DNA of 64,000 bases from Salinicoccus sp. Bachu38 (GCF_038561955.2 NZ_CP138333.2:1116001-1180000); one strand, 5' to 3'; shown: positions 43,166 through 51,802, counted from the stretch's first letter. The notes: generated by a model not told the origin, from the sequence alone. Made by a program: numbers and translations.

Positions 43166-43882
43166 ATGATCTGGATCATATTGTTGGGTGGTATATGCGC
43201 ATCATTCATGTATGCAGTTACAGAAGCAAAGCATTTCAGTATTCTATACAGAAGAAGTAGATGTGATAGTTGTCATTATACTTTGAAATGGTCGGAATTG
43301 ATTCCAGTCGTCAGTTTTATACTGCTCAGGGGTAAATGTTCATATTGTAGGAGCAAGATTGATATAGGTGCTTTCATATGCGAGGTTTTATTGATTTTCT
43401 TTTATCTTCTTCCTTTATTTTATGACTTGTCACTTAAGGATCTCACCTTGTATTATCTTATGGTCACTATACTTATACCGATTGCTCTGAATGACTTCAA
43501 GACTTTTACGATTCCAAACCATATGAGCTTACTGTTTCTCTTTACTGGGCTTTTTTTGACGGATTTATCATATATCGAACCATTTAAAGATGTAGTCATC
43601 ATCATTCTTCTCCACTTGTTCTATTTCCTGTTTTCAGACTCTGTAGGTTATGGAGATATCAAGTTGTTCACAGTAATCACATTGGTTACGCCGGTCAACT
43701 TTTTCGTCTATACAATTCTTCTCACCTATATAATTGGAGGATTATTTATCATCATTCTGCATTTCTACAGGAGTGATATGCCACGCAAAATTCCACTTGT
43801 CCCCTTTATAACAAACGCACTCATCCTATCGTTCATCCTTTATGAAGAAATAAATACAATCTATTTCGGAGGGTTCCTATGA
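43166..43882 (+). CDS. comC: prepilin peptidase (A24 family, ComC)
   Basis: This 238-residue membrane aspartyl protease processes the pilin-like proteins of the competence pseudopilus. It has the cytosolic zinc-type CxxC pairs (CDSC near residue 33 and CSYC near 58) and the two catalytic Asp motifs: ALNDFKTFTIPNH and GYGDIKLF. AGAGGAGG precedes the ATG. The stop overlaps radC (ATGA), the usual staphylococcal order comC-radC. The gene is more AT-rich than most neighbours. Confidence 0.94.
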   Translation: MIWIILLGGICASFMYAVTEAKHFSILYRRSRCDSCHYTLKWSELIPVVSFILLRGKCSYCRSKIDIGAFICEVLLIFFYLLPLFYDLSLKDLTLYYLMVTILIPIALNDFKTFTIPNHMSLLFLFTGLFLTDLSYIEPFKDVVIIILLHLFYFLFSDSVGYGDIKLFTVITLVTPVNFFVYTILLTYIIGGLFIIILHFYRSDMPRKIPLVPFITNALILSFILYEEINTIYFGGFL

Positions 43883-44562
43883 CACTATTAATCAAAGAAA
43901 TGCATGACTCTGATAAACCTCGGGAAAGGTTGATGAACTACGGGCCCGACAAACTTACCAATCAGGAACTGTTAAGCATTATCATCAATACAGGCAATAG
44001 GGAAGAATCGAGTATTACAGTGGCCAATAGAATCATAAAAGACATGAAGACCATACGTGAACTCAGAGGACTGACCTATCAGGAATTGATCAGTGTAAAG
44101 GGTATAGGGGAAGCCAAGGCCATAACCATCCTTGCTGTAATTGAACTTGCAATCAGAATGCACACCCACTCACTTGAAGAGGATATTTTCATCAAGAGCC
44201 CGGATGATGTAAGTGATCTTCTGATGGAGAAGATGAGGTATTTTCAGCAGGAGCATTTCGTAGTTCTATATCTATCCACCAAAAATATGGTGATACACCA
44301 GGAAACGATGTTCAAAGGTTCATTGAACACCTCCATCGTTCATCCAAGAGAAGTGTACAAGGAAGCTGTGAAAAGAAGCGCAGCAGCAATCATATGTGTC
44401 CATAATCATCCAAGTGGAGATCCTTCGCCTTCCAGGGAGGATATAGAAGTAACAAGGAGGCTTCATGAATGTGGAGAGATGATAGGGGTCGATTTTCTTG
44501 ATCACATCATTATTGGTTCTGGAAAATATATCAGCTTAAAAGAAATGAATTTCATTAAATAA
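43879..44562 (+). CDS. radC: RadC family protein
   Basis: This 227-residue protein has an N-terminal helix-hairpin-helix region (LTYQELISVKGIGEAKAITI, about 60-80) and a C-terminal JAB/MPN-like domain with the metal motif HNHPSGDPSPSREDIEVT and a Glu near FKGSLN. Despite its name, a direct DNA-repair role is not established. It overlaps comC by 4 bases. In staphylococci mreC normally follows; here about 9.5 kb intervenes. Confidence 0.95.
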   Translation: MTLLIKEMHDSDKPRERLMNYGPDKLTNQELLSIIINTGNREESSITVANRIIKDMKTIRELRGLTYQELISVKGIGEAKAITILAVIELAIRMHTHSLEEDIFIKSPDDVSDLLMEKMRYFQQEHFVVLYLSTKNMVIHQETMFKGSLNTSIVHPREVYKEAVKRSAAAIICVHNHPSGDPSPSREDIEVTRRLHECGEMIGVDFLDHIIIGSGKYISLKEMNFIK

Positions 44563-44573
44563 GGAGTGGGTAT

Positions 44574-44936
44574 ATGGGATTGGATATGTATTTATATCTC
44601 CAGGAACGTGAGACCAATGAAGTCATCGAATATAGTTATTATAGGAAGTTTAACGCCCTGCAGGGTTACTTTGTAAAAAATTTCAGCCTTGGAAACTGTG
44701 ATAGGGTCAAATTATCGGTAGAGATGGTAAATGAGCTATACTTGCTGCTTAATGAGGTTCGTCATTCTCCTGAAAAATCGCATCTTCTTATGCCTGTATT
44801 TCCCGGTCCATTCTTTGGTTCGTATGAGTATGACCGGATATACCACAACTATATCAACCAGGCGGCAGGCGATTTCTATCATGCCAAGTTCATAGACTAT
44901 GGGAAATACGATCTTTTCTTCACTTCTGATTGGTAA
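44574..44936 (+). CDS. phage-type hypothetical protein (MGLDMYL start)
   Basis: This 120-residue soluble protein starts MGLDMYLYLQERE, a start seen in many phage and mobile-element hypothetical proteins, and continues with aromatic-rich segments (YSYYRKFNALQGYF, PGPFFGSYEYDRIYHNYI). No enzyme motif is visible. It lies 11 bases after radC behind AAGGAG and is probably read from the radC transcript. It marks the start of the segment that separates radC from mreC. Confidence 0.65.
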   Translation: MGLDMYLYLQERETNEVIEYSYYRKFNALQGYFVKNFSLGNCDRVKLSVEMVNELYLLLNEVRHSPEKSHLLMPVFPGPFFGSYEYDRIYHNYINQAAGDFYHAKFIDYGKYDLFFTSDW

Positions 44937-44951
44937 AGTGCGATTTTAAAC

Positions 44952-44968
44952 ATTACAAATCGATTACA
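44952..44968 (-). promoter_or_regulatory. WalR-type box upstream of RNA copy 1
   Basis: On the minus strand TGTAAT-N5-TGTAAT fits the WalR (YycF) consensus TGTWAH-N5-TGTWAH exactly. It ends 24 bases before the -35 of the RNA promoter. A nearby TTACAAAT-N7-ATTTGTAA inverted repeat (44964-44986) shares half of it, so another regulator is possible. Confidence 0.45.
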
Positions 44969-44992
44969 AATCTGTAATATTTGTAAATTCTG

Positions 44993-45021
44993 TTGAAAAC
45001 CGAAATAGTTTAGGATATTAT
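44993..45021 (+). promoter_or_regulatory. promoter of RNA copy 1
   Basis: TTGAAA (44993-44998) and TATTAT (45016-45021) are 17 bases apart. A TATAAA three bases further gives 20-base spacing, the same as in RNA copy 2. Confidence 0.6.
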
Positions 45022-45027
45022 AAATAT

Positions 45028-45203
45028 GACTTAAAAATGACATAACAAGGAGGACAACCTGATGATTAATGTAATTCTTTCATCCATAAACCAATTTCAT
45101 AGTGTTGCCTCCTTTGATAGATTCTAATCATTCCGATTGGATCTAGATATCATATATATTATTTCTTATCTGTTGTAGGGAGGCTGCCGCCTCTCTATTT
45201 TTA
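45028..45203 (+). ncRNA. structured RNA element, copy 1
   Basis: This is a novel-looking transcript of about 175 nt with its own promoter and an intrinsic terminator (stem AGGGAGGC/GCCTCTCT, then T run). Its last 60 bases (45143-45202) are nearly identical to 53915-53976. A hairpin just before the conserved block pairs TAGATTC.TAATC (45117 on) with GATTGGATCTA; copy 2 has a different but equally paired hairpin there. Both copies share GACATAACAAG near the 5' end. It also contains a mini-ORF with a sequestered RBS. Exact ends are inferred. Confidence 0.65.
45062..45127 (+). CDS. 21-residue peptide ORF inside RNA copy 1, RBS sequestered
   Basis: ATG 45062 lies 8 bases after a perfect AAGGAGG (45047-45053), and the frame encodes 21 residues with a hydrophobic start (MINVILSSI). 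The RBS region 45047-45058 is complementary to 45104-45114 inside the same ORF, giving 11 base pairs with one bulge. Translation would therefore need the helix to open, as in regulated leader peptides or type I toxin mRNAs. The peptide matches nothing I know. Confidence 0.45.
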   Translation: MINVILSSINQFHSVASFDRF

Positions 45204-45214
45204 TGCCTGAAACC

Positions 45215-45245
45215 AGTGTGCACAAATAGAGTGCGCACTTTTTTT
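45215..45245 (+). terminator. second terminator after RNA copy 1
   Basis: A 9-bp stem (45215-45223 with 45231-45239, one G-T pair) is followed by seven T. It lies 12 bases after the RNA's own terminator, making a tandem stop before the ABC exporter leader. Confidence 0.8.
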
Positions 45246-45352
45246 GACGTCATTTTTAAGAAAATTCCGTAAAAAAGGGGCTGATGATGTGGTATTTTCA
45301 ATTTGCACAAGACAGTTTGATGCTATGACACCAACGAATTACACAACAAGGA

Positions 45353-45414
45353 AAACCAGAGGGGACCATCGACTGTAATTGTGGATTGACTCCCTGGTTT
45401 CAGACAGGGTGGTG
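45353..45414 (+). promoter_or_regulatory. leader with two mutually exclusive hairpins over the ABC exporter RBS
   Basis: CCCTG (45392-45396) can pair with CAGGG (45405-45409), which overlaps the RBS of the exporter gene. The same CCCTGGTTT (45392-45400) can instead pair with AAACCAGAGGG upstream (45353-45363), freeing the RBS. This is the layout of a translational switch; the ligand or trigger is unknown. Confidence 0.35.
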
Positions 45415-45419
45415 ATATC

Positions 45420-47156
45420 ATGTTTGATTTTCTATGGAAATTGAAATGGTATTTTGGAGAGAATAAATGGAAGTATACGACAATCGTACTTGTACTGCTT
45501 GTGGCGAATATCCTTGAAATCATTCCACCGCAGCTGATCGGCTGGACGATCGATTTCATTGCCGGTGGGGAAATGACGGAGCGCCTGATGTGGCAGTTGG
45601 TCGGTGTGTTCATCGTGGTGACGGTACTGACTTACGTGGCGACATACCTATGGTCCTATCTGCTCTTCGACGGGGCGGTGAAGATCGAAAGCATCATCAG
45701 GATGAAGCTGATGCGGAAGTTCCTGCTCATGTCTCCGAGCTTCTATGAACGCAATAGGACGGGTGACCTGATGGCGAAGGCGACGAACGACCTGAAGATC
45801 GTGAACCAGGCTGCGGGCATGGGACTTTTGACCTTGGTGGATGCGACGACTTTCATGCTGACGATCATACTGGTCATGGGGTTCACGATTTCCTGGCAGC
45901 TGACTTTCTTTGCACTGCTGCCGCTGCCGATTCTGGCGATTGTCGAGCAGCGGCTCGGCAAAAGGATCAATGCGGCGCATACGGAGAGTCAGGAGGCATT
46001 TGGATCGATGAATGATTCGGTGCTCGAAATCGTGGAAGGGGTGAAACTCACCCGGAGCTATGTGCAGGAGGAGGCCGAGAACAGGCGGTTCAGGGGGATG
46101 ACGGACGACTATCTGGAGAAGTTCATAAAGGTGGAGCGTCTTGATGCACTATTCCAGCCGCTGACGATCATCGTCACGACATTCAGCTTCATGGTGGCGT
46201 TCGGCTATGGCGCGGTGCTTGCGAACCGCGGCCTCATATCTATCGGAGACATCGTGGCCTTCAATGTCTATCTGAACATGCTGATATGGCCGATGTTTGC
46301 CGTCGGCATGCTGTTCAATGTCATGCAGCGGGGGAATGCCTCGCTGACGCGCATCAACAGTGTTCTGGATACGGAGGATGATGTGAATGATCAAGGCGTG
46401 CATGGAATCCAGAAATCAAATATGGATTTCGACCACGTTTCGTTCCAGTATCCGCTGAGTAGAAGAACGAACCTGGATGATGTATCGTTCACGCTCAGAA
46501 GCGGCCAGACGCTCGGTATCGTGGGGAGGACGGGCAGCGGCAAATCAACGCTCATCAAACAGTTTCTGAAGTTCTACCCGGGAGGTGAGGGCAGCCTGGT
46601 CATTGATGGCCGGCCGATATCGGAACTTGACCGGAGTACGCTGCGGGAGAAGGTGGGGTATGTCTCCCAGGAGAACATCCTCTTCTCAAGGACGGTGCGG
46701 GAGAACATACTGTTCGGAAATCCTGAGGCGACGGAGGCACAGCTTGAGAGCGCCATCCGTCTCAGTGCACTCGACCAGGACCTCAAGCGGATGCCTCACG
46801 GGCTCGATACGATGGTCGGTGAAAAGGGCATTGCCCTGAGCGGCGGACAGAAACAGCGGATCTCCATTGCACGGAGTCTGATCCGGGATCCGGATATACT
46901 GATTCTGGATGACGCCCTCAGTGCTGTGGATGCAAAAACGGAAAAGCGGATCATCGACAGCATCCGTAAGAATCGGACGGATAGGACGACCATCATCGTG
47001 ACACACAGGCTGTCCGCCATCCAACATGCCGATCTGATCGTCGTCCTGGATGATGGACGGATCATCGAGACGGGCACGCACGAGACGCTTTCGGTCTCAG
47101 GCGGCTGGTACAGCCGGCAGAATGAATACTATCTGAAGGGCGGTGCATCGACATGA
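45420..47156 (+). CDS. heterodimeric ABC exporter, degenerate-site subunit (second pair)
   Basis: This 578-residue half-exporter is built like the protein at 6708: six helices, then an NBD with Walker A GRTGSGKSTLI, signature LSGGQKQR, Walker B LILDDALSAVDAKTE (Asp instead of the catalytic Glu) and H-loop VTHRLSA. The opening WKLKWYFGENKWKYT and IIPPQLIGWTIDFI stretches resemble the first pair, so the two operons are paralogous. ATG 45420 follows AGGGTGGTGA, which sits in a possible RNA switch. Its end overlaps the partner gene by 4 bases. Substrate unknown. Confidence 0.92.
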   Translation: MFDFLWKLKWYFGENKWKYTTIVLVLLVANILEIIPPQLIGWTIDFIAGGEMTERLMWQLVGVFIVVTVLTYVATYLWSYLLFDGAVKIESIIRMKLMRKFLLMSPSFYERNRTGDLMAKATNDLKIVNQAAGMGLLTLVDATTFMLTIILVMGFTISWQLTFFALLPLPILAIVEQRLGKRINAAHTESQEAFGSMNDSVLEIVEGVKLTRSYVQEEAENRRFRGMTDDYLEKFIKVERLDALFQPLTIIVTTFSFMVAFGYGAVLANRGLISIGDIVAFNVYLNMLIWPMFAVGMLFNVMQRGNASLTRINSVLDTEDDVNDQGVHGIQKSNMDFDHVSFQYPLSRRTNLDDVSFTLRSGQTLGIVGRTGSGKSTLIKQFLKFYPGGEGSLVIDGRPISELDRSTLREKVGYVSQENILFSRTVRENILFGNPEATEAQLESAIRLSALDQDLKRMPHGLDTMVGEKGIALSGGQKQRISIARSLIRDPDILILDDALSAVDAKTEKRIIDSIRKNRTDRTTIIVTHRLSAIQHADLIVVLDDGRIIETGTHETLSVSGGWYSRQNEYYLKGGAST

Positions 47157-48904
47157 GGGAAATGAAAAGACTGATTGATTATGCCCTTAAGTTCAGAAGG
47201 CAGTTCATTCTGGGGATTTCATTGATGATACTCATGGTTGGTTTCGAACTTCTGGGACCCTTCATTGCGATGCTGATACTCGATCGACACATACAGGAGG
47301 GCACGGGGGAAATTGAACTGCTTCCCATCTATCAGCTGCTTGGGGTATTTCTCGCCATCAAGATACTGCATGCAATCTTCAGCTACCTCCAGGAAATCGT
47401 GCTGCAGAAATCGGGAGCCCTTGTAGTCCAGGAAATTCGCAATGATGTCTTCCGTCATGTGCAGAAGCTGCCGATCCGCTATTTCGACGACCTGCCGGCC
47501 GGAAAGGTGGTCGCCAGAATAACGAACGATACGGAATCCATCCTGCACATGTTCTCAGAGGTGCTGCCGGTGTTCTTGGTGAGTACCCTGACCATCGGCG
47601 GCATTACGGCAGTGACATTCTTCATCAACTTCTGGGCGGGACTTGCCATGCTTATGGTCATTCCTCTCGTAGTCATCTGGATGACGCTCTACAGGAAGTA
47701 CTCGGAAGGATACAATCATATGCGGCGGGAGCGGAACAGCGACATCAACGCCATGATCAACGAGTCGATCAGCGGCATGCCGATCATCCAGGTCTTCAAC
47801 CGGGAATCTCAGGTGACGGAGGAATTCAAAAACCTGAACGATGGATACGTCAGGAGTTCGAACAGCCTGATCAGACTTGAAAGTGCCACCGGAGAGAATC
47901 TTATGGGAACCTTCCGGTCCCTGCTGTTCGCCGTGACGGTCTATATATTCGCCTCCGCTTTCCTCGACGGGTCGGCGGCGCTGTCGGTCGGGACGATGTA
48001 CATCCTGGTCGACTATATTACACGTTACTTCAATCCATTGTTCGAGATCATCCGCCAATTGGATATATATGAGCAGGCACGGGTGGCGGCAATTAAAGTG
48101 TTCGAACTGCTGGATGCGGAGGCTGAAAAGAATGACACAGGTGTGCTGGGTCAATTTGACGGACATATTGCCTTCGGACGGGTCGGCTTCTCATATGACG
48201 GCAAACACCAGGTGCTTGAGGATATCAATATGGAAGTATCACCGGGAGAGACGGTGGCACTTGTTGGCCATACAGGGTCCGGCAAAAGTTCAATCATCAA
48301 TCTGCTGATGCGGTTCTACGATCCGACCGAAGGCACCATACGGTTCGATGGCAGGGATACCCATACCATCGGCAAGCAGTCGCTGAGGCAGCACATGTCG
48401 ATTGTGCTCCAGGATCCCTTCATCTACAGCGGTACGCTGCTGTTCAATCTCAGACTGAACAATGCGGACATTACTGAAGCGGAGGCAGAGGCGGCGCTCG
48501 TGAGCGTGGGTGGTGCCGAAATGCTGTCCAGACTGCCGGAGGGAGTTCATACAGAGCTTGCAGAACGCGGATCGACACTGTCCCTCGGGGAACGGCAGCT
48601 GATTTCATTCGCCCGTGCCATGGTGTTCGACCCTAAGGTGCTCGTACTGGATGAAGCGACGAGCAACATCGATTCGGAGACGGAGCAGATGATCCAGCAT
48701 GCCATGAAGGTCGTAAGCCGGAACAGGACGACATTCATCATTGCGCACAGGCTCTCGACGATCCAGCATGCGGATCAGATTCTGCTGCTTGATGGCGGCC
48801 GTATTGTCGAGCAGGGCAGTCATGAAGAACTTCTCAAGTCAGGCAGGGAGTACGCCAAGATGTACACCATGCAGCTCGGTCAGCCACGAACGATGAATGC
48901 ATGA
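47153..48904 (+). CDS. heterodimeric ABC exporter, catalytic-site subunit (second pair)
   Basis: This 583-residue half-exporter has Walker A GHTGSGKSSII, Walker B LVLDEATSNIDSETE with the catalytic Glu, H-loop IAHRLST, and a signature changed to LSLGERQ. As in the pair at 6708-10265, the changed signature here and the Asp in the partner fall in the same degenerate ATP site. ATGA overlap with the upstream gene indicates coupling. A terminator follows at 48987. Confidence 0.92.
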   Translation: MREMKRLIDYALKFRRQFILGISLMILMVGFELLGPFIAMLILDRHIQEGTGEIELLPIYQLLGVFLAIKILHAIFSYLQEIVLQKSGALVVQEIRNDVFRHVQKLPIRYFDDLPAGKVVARITNDTESILHMFSEVLPVFLVSTLTIGGITAVTFFINFWAGLAMLMVIPLVVIWMTLYRKYSEGYNHMRRERNSDINAMINESISGMPIIQVFNRESQVTEEFKNLNDGYVRSSNSLIRLESATGENLMGTFRSLLFAVTVYIFASAFLDGSAALSVGTMYILVDYITRYFNPLFEIIRQLDIYEQARVAAIKVFELLDAEAEKNDTGVLGQFDGHIAFGRVGFSYDGKHQVLEDINMEVSPGETVALVGHTGSGKSSIINLLMRFYDPTEGTIRFDGRDTHTIGKQSLRQHMSIVLQDPFIYSGTLLFNLRLNNADITEAEAEAALVSVGGAEMLSRLPEGVHTELAERGSTLSLGERQLISFARAMVFDPKVLVLDEATSNIDSETEQMIQHAMKVVSRNRTTFIIAHRLSTIQHADQILLLDGGRIVEQGSHEELLKSGREYAKMYTMQLGQPRTMNA

Positions 48905-48986
48905 AAAATATCATGAAGCTCGAGACTTCTGTATAAAACTGATCAGGCATTGTGCCAAGTATGACAACCTTCCATCCTGCAAGATA

Positions 48987-49020
48987 AAGATCATCTGCCA
49001 TTTGGGCAGATGGTCTTTTT
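48987..49020. terminator. terminator after the second ABC exporter
   Basis: AAGATCATCTGCC pairs with GGCAGATGGTCTT (one G-T pair) and is followed by T residues, between convergent genes. Confidence 0.8.
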
Positions 49021-49101
49021 GGCAACAGAGGCAAAGGAACTTCACTTGGCAGTGCACTGCTTTTCATTCTTAACGTATAGGTGTGTTGATCATAAGCATC
49101 C

Positions 49102-49662
49102 TCAGTTTCTATCGTGGTCAACCGCAAAGCTGAAAACAAGCTTCAATATATATAAAGCGAGCAGAGCATTTAGAATAAGGTGAGTATCCGCCAGTAGGAT
49201 GAGTGCACCTACTCCTGTTAGAGCTGACGCCATCCCAGCGGTACGCTGAATCCCTCTCCCCCCAATATGGGTAATGATCCAGGCAGATGCGATGGCGAAG
49301 AGCCAAACGGCCGTGGACAAAAGCAAATTGCCGAACAGCCATCCCAGTATCAGTGGCTGGATGTGGACTCCTAGAAAAACTAATCTTGCTGTATGGCTTG
49401 TCTGGTAGTATGCATTCGTCCCTTTTGTAACATTAGCTGTGACACCGCCGGTTATGTCTACTGTAAGTATAATCAGTAGTGCCGTTTTCCATACTGTAAG
49501 CCCGGACCATTCGTTATATGTGTAGAACAGCAGGAAAGATGAGAGGATGAGGCAACTGGCCAAGACAATTGTTAATTCTGCTTTTGTTGTTCTTCTTCCA
49601 AATAGCTCATGCAGAATTTTAGGGATTTGCAACGCTCCTTCAGTACTTATCTTTTTATTCAT
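49102..49662 (-). CDS. polytopic membrane protein of unknown function
   Basis: This 186-residue protein has a short soluble start (LQIPKILHELFGRRTTKAE) and about five helices from residue 28 on, with a polar loop GGVTANVTKGTNAYYQTSHTAR after the second helix and THIGGRGIQRTAG later. I do not recognise the family. The start is ATG 49662 after GGGGGAAGG; an upstream in-frame start at 49698 has no RBS. It is monocistronic and convergent with the ABC exporter, and may be a horizontally acquired passenger. Confidence 0.65.
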   Translation of the reverse strand: MNKKISTEGALQIPKILHELFGRRTTKAELTIVLASCLILSSFLLFYTYNEWSGLTVWKTALLIILTVDITGGVTANVTKGTNAYYQTSHTARLVFLGVHIQPLILGWLFGNLLLSTAVWLFAIASAWIITHIGGRGIQRTAGMASALTGVGALILLADTHLILNALLALYILKLVFSFAVDHDRN

Positions 49663-49926
49663 TACCTTCCCCCGTTCTTTCAAAATATTCTCTTGCACAA
49701 AGCAATCCTCTTCTGATTGCAGTAAAATTATTTATAACTACGTAAAGGACCCTCTCTTCCCGGCAACGAAAGATTCATCTATATCAAACCATTGGATAAT
49801 ACCTGGCTTTATACTTCCATTTTAACATTGCCCCTCGTGCTTCAGCCCAGTCTGTTATGAATATTGTACATTTTCAGGGCGAGCCTGACGGCAATTATGG
49901 CTGAATAGACTTTAGTTGTCTGAAAT

Positions 49927-49955
49927 TTGACTTATCTCGCCAATTCATGTAGAGT
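49927..49955 (+). promoter_or_regulatory. promoter of the methionine transporter operon
   Basis: TTGACT (49927-49932) and TAGAGT (49950-49955) are 17 bases apart and lie just before the S-box leader. The stretch 49663-49926 between here and the membrane-protein gene holds no gene. Confidence 0.5.
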
Positions 49956-49975
49956 AATGAGCATTCAATTGAATA

Positions 49976-50117
49976 CTTTTATCCAGAGAAGTGGAGGGAT
50001 TGGGCCCTGTGAAGCTTCAGCAACAGGCCGGGAGGCACTGTGCTAAATCCCGCAAGCCTCAGGCTTGGCAGATAAACGATTGAAGCCATTTGCCATTGGG
50101 CAGAGGGCTTTTTATTT
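49976..50117 (+). ncRNA. SAM-I riboswitch (S box) with terminator
   Basis: The leader shows the S-box landmarks in order: ATCCAGAGAAGTGGAGGGA at the 5' side of P1/P2, GAAGCTTCAGCAACA, then GTGCTAAATCCCGC and a final GGCAGAT closing strand. It is followed by a terminator stem (AAGCC.TTTGCC with GGGCAGA.GGCTT, 50082-50117) ending in a T run. S-adenosylmethionine binding would favour termination, shutting off metN-metI-metQ and the aminotransferase when methionine is plentiful. Confidence 0.93.
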
Positions 50118-50135
50118 TGGGAAGGAAGTGATGGA

Positions 50136-51158
50136 ATGGCCATTGTGCTTGAAGATGTGTCGAAGACATATGAGGTCAAGGGGAGAAGAATCGAGGCTCT
50201 GAAGAAACTCTCCCTGACGATAGAGGACGGGGAGATATTCGGACTGATCGGTTTCAGTGGAGCGGGAAAGAGTACGTTGCTCAGGCTGATTAATCTGTTG
50301 GAAGCCCCGAGTTCCGGTAAAGTGAATGTGAACGGAACCGAACTTGGAAGCCTGTCGGGAGATGATCTCAGGATCCGGCGGCAGAAGATCGGCATGATCT
50401 TTCAGCAGTTTAATCTGATTGAATCGAAAACGGTCTATCAGAATATAGAGTTCGTGCTGAAGGCAAGCAGGTATGACAGGAAGAAGACGCGGGGACGCAT
50501 CGAGGAACTTCTTGATCTTGTGGGACTCGGTGACAAGGTGGACAGTTACCCGAAAAATCTGAGCGGCGGCCAGAAGCAGCGTGTCGGCATTGCCCGGGCC
50601 CTGGCGAACCATCCGGACGTCCTGCTGTGTGATGAGGCAACCAGTGCACTCGACCCAGATACGACGAAGACGATCCTGAAGCTTCTGAAGCGGATCAACA
50701 GGGAACTTGGCATCACAATCGTGCTGATCACCCATGAGATGGAGGTCATAAAGGAGATTGCAGATCGTGTGGGGGTCATGACGGAAGGCGAAATTGTAGA
50801 AATGGATGATGTATACAGCATATTCAGCCATCCCGAGCATGATGTGACGAAGGGGTTCGTACAGGATATATATGATTTCACCATCCCGCCCCATATCGAC
50901 GTGAACGAACGTTCGGAAGTGATCACCATAAAATTCCTCAATGAGCACGCCGAAGCGAACTATGTCAATCAGCTCTACCGCCACTTTGAGTGTGACATCA
51001 GCATTCTGAACGGCCGCATCGAATACATACATGATATGCCGCTCGGCTTTCTGATGCTGCACGTAAAAGGCGAACCGGGGGAGATCATCCGGCTGAAGGG
51101 CTTCATCGACGAATCCAGAGGAATAGAAAGGGCTGGAATCTATGCAAAGATTGACTGA
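50136..51158 (+). CDS. metN: methionine ABC transporter ATPase
   Basis: This 340-residue ATPase drives methionine uptake. It has Walker A GFSGAGKSTLL, signature LSGGQKQRVGIARAL, Walker B LLCDEATSALDPDT and H-loop ITHEMEV. The C-terminal 75 residues form the NIL (ACT-like) domain that binds methionine and inhibits transport. It lies behind the S-box riboswitch, with GGAAGTGAT before ATG 50136. Its end overlaps metI by 17 bases. Confidence 0.97.
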   Translation: MAIVLEDVSKTYEVKGRRIEALKKLSLTIEDGEIFGLIGFSGAGKSTLLRLINLLEAPSSGKVNVNGTELGSLSGDDLRIRRQKIGMIFQQFNLIESKTVYQNIEFVLKASRYDRKKTRGRIEELLDLVGLGDKVDSYPKNLSGGQKQRVGIARALANHPDVLLCDEATSALDPDTTKTILKLLKRINRELGITIVLITHEMEVIKEIADRVGVMTEGEIVEMDDVYSIFSHPEHDVTKGFVQDIYDFTIPPHIDVNERSEVITIKFLNEHAEANYVNQLYRHFECDISILNGRIEYIHDMPLGFLMLHVKGEPGEIIRLKGFIDESRGIERAGIYAKID

Positions 51159-51801
51159 GATTGCACCGCTCCTCTACCGTGCACTGCTTGAGACGACACT
51201 GATGGTGTCCATTTCCATTTTCTTTGCGGTGCTGCTCGGGCTCCCGCTCGGCATACTGCTCTATATCACGGCGAACCCGCTGCTGTTCCGGATAAAGCCT
51301 TTGAACCAGTTTCTGGGTGCAGTCACCAACGTGATCCGCTCGTTCCCGTTCATCATACTGATCGTCGCCATCATGCCGATTGCAACGTGGCTGACGAACA
51401 GTTCACATGGCCCGGTATTTGCAAGCGTGGCATTGTCACTCGCTGCGATTCCGCTGTTCGCAAGGCTCGTCGAAACGAGCTTCAACGGCGTCAATACGGG
51501 CGTCATCGAAGCGAGCATCGCCGGAGGTGCCTCCCTATGGCTGATCGTCACGGACGTCCTGATACCGGAATCGAAACGCGGCATCACCCAGGCGATTACG
51601 CTGACGATCATCTCCATCGTCGCCTTCAGTGCAACGGCAGGCGTCGTCGGCGGGGGCGGCATCGGCGACCTTGCCATCAGATACGGCTACTACCGATATG
51701 ATACGGTGACGATGGTGGCGACGGTCGTCGTACTGATCATCATCGTCCAGCTGATCCAGCTCATCGGAGACTACTTGAGCCAAAGACAGGAGGGGAACTG
51801 A
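51142..51801 (+). CDS. metI: methionine ABC transporter permease
   Basis: This 219-residue permease has about five helices and the family's EAA-type coupling segment (VIEASIAGGASLWLIVTDVLIPES). It starts inside metN and ends one base before the metQ start. Relatives are named MetI or MetP. It pairs as a homodimer with a MetN dimer. Confidence 0.95.
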   Translation: MQRLTEIAPLLYRALLETTLMVSISIFFAVLLGLPLGILLYITANPLLFRIKPLNQFLGAVTNVIRSFPFIILIVAIMPIATWLTNSSHGPVFASVALSLAAIPLFARLVETSFNGVNTGVIEASIAGGASLWLIVTDVLIPESKRGITQAITLTIISIVAFSATAGVVGGGGIGDLAIRYGYYRYDTVTMVATVVVLIIIVQLIQLIGDYLSQRQEGN

Positions 51802-51802
51802 T

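Noticed and set aside
45028-45203. T-box or other known riboswitch at RNA copy 1
   Set aside because: No T-box sequence or other riboswitch landmark is present, and the element ends in its own terminator followed by a second one before the next gene.
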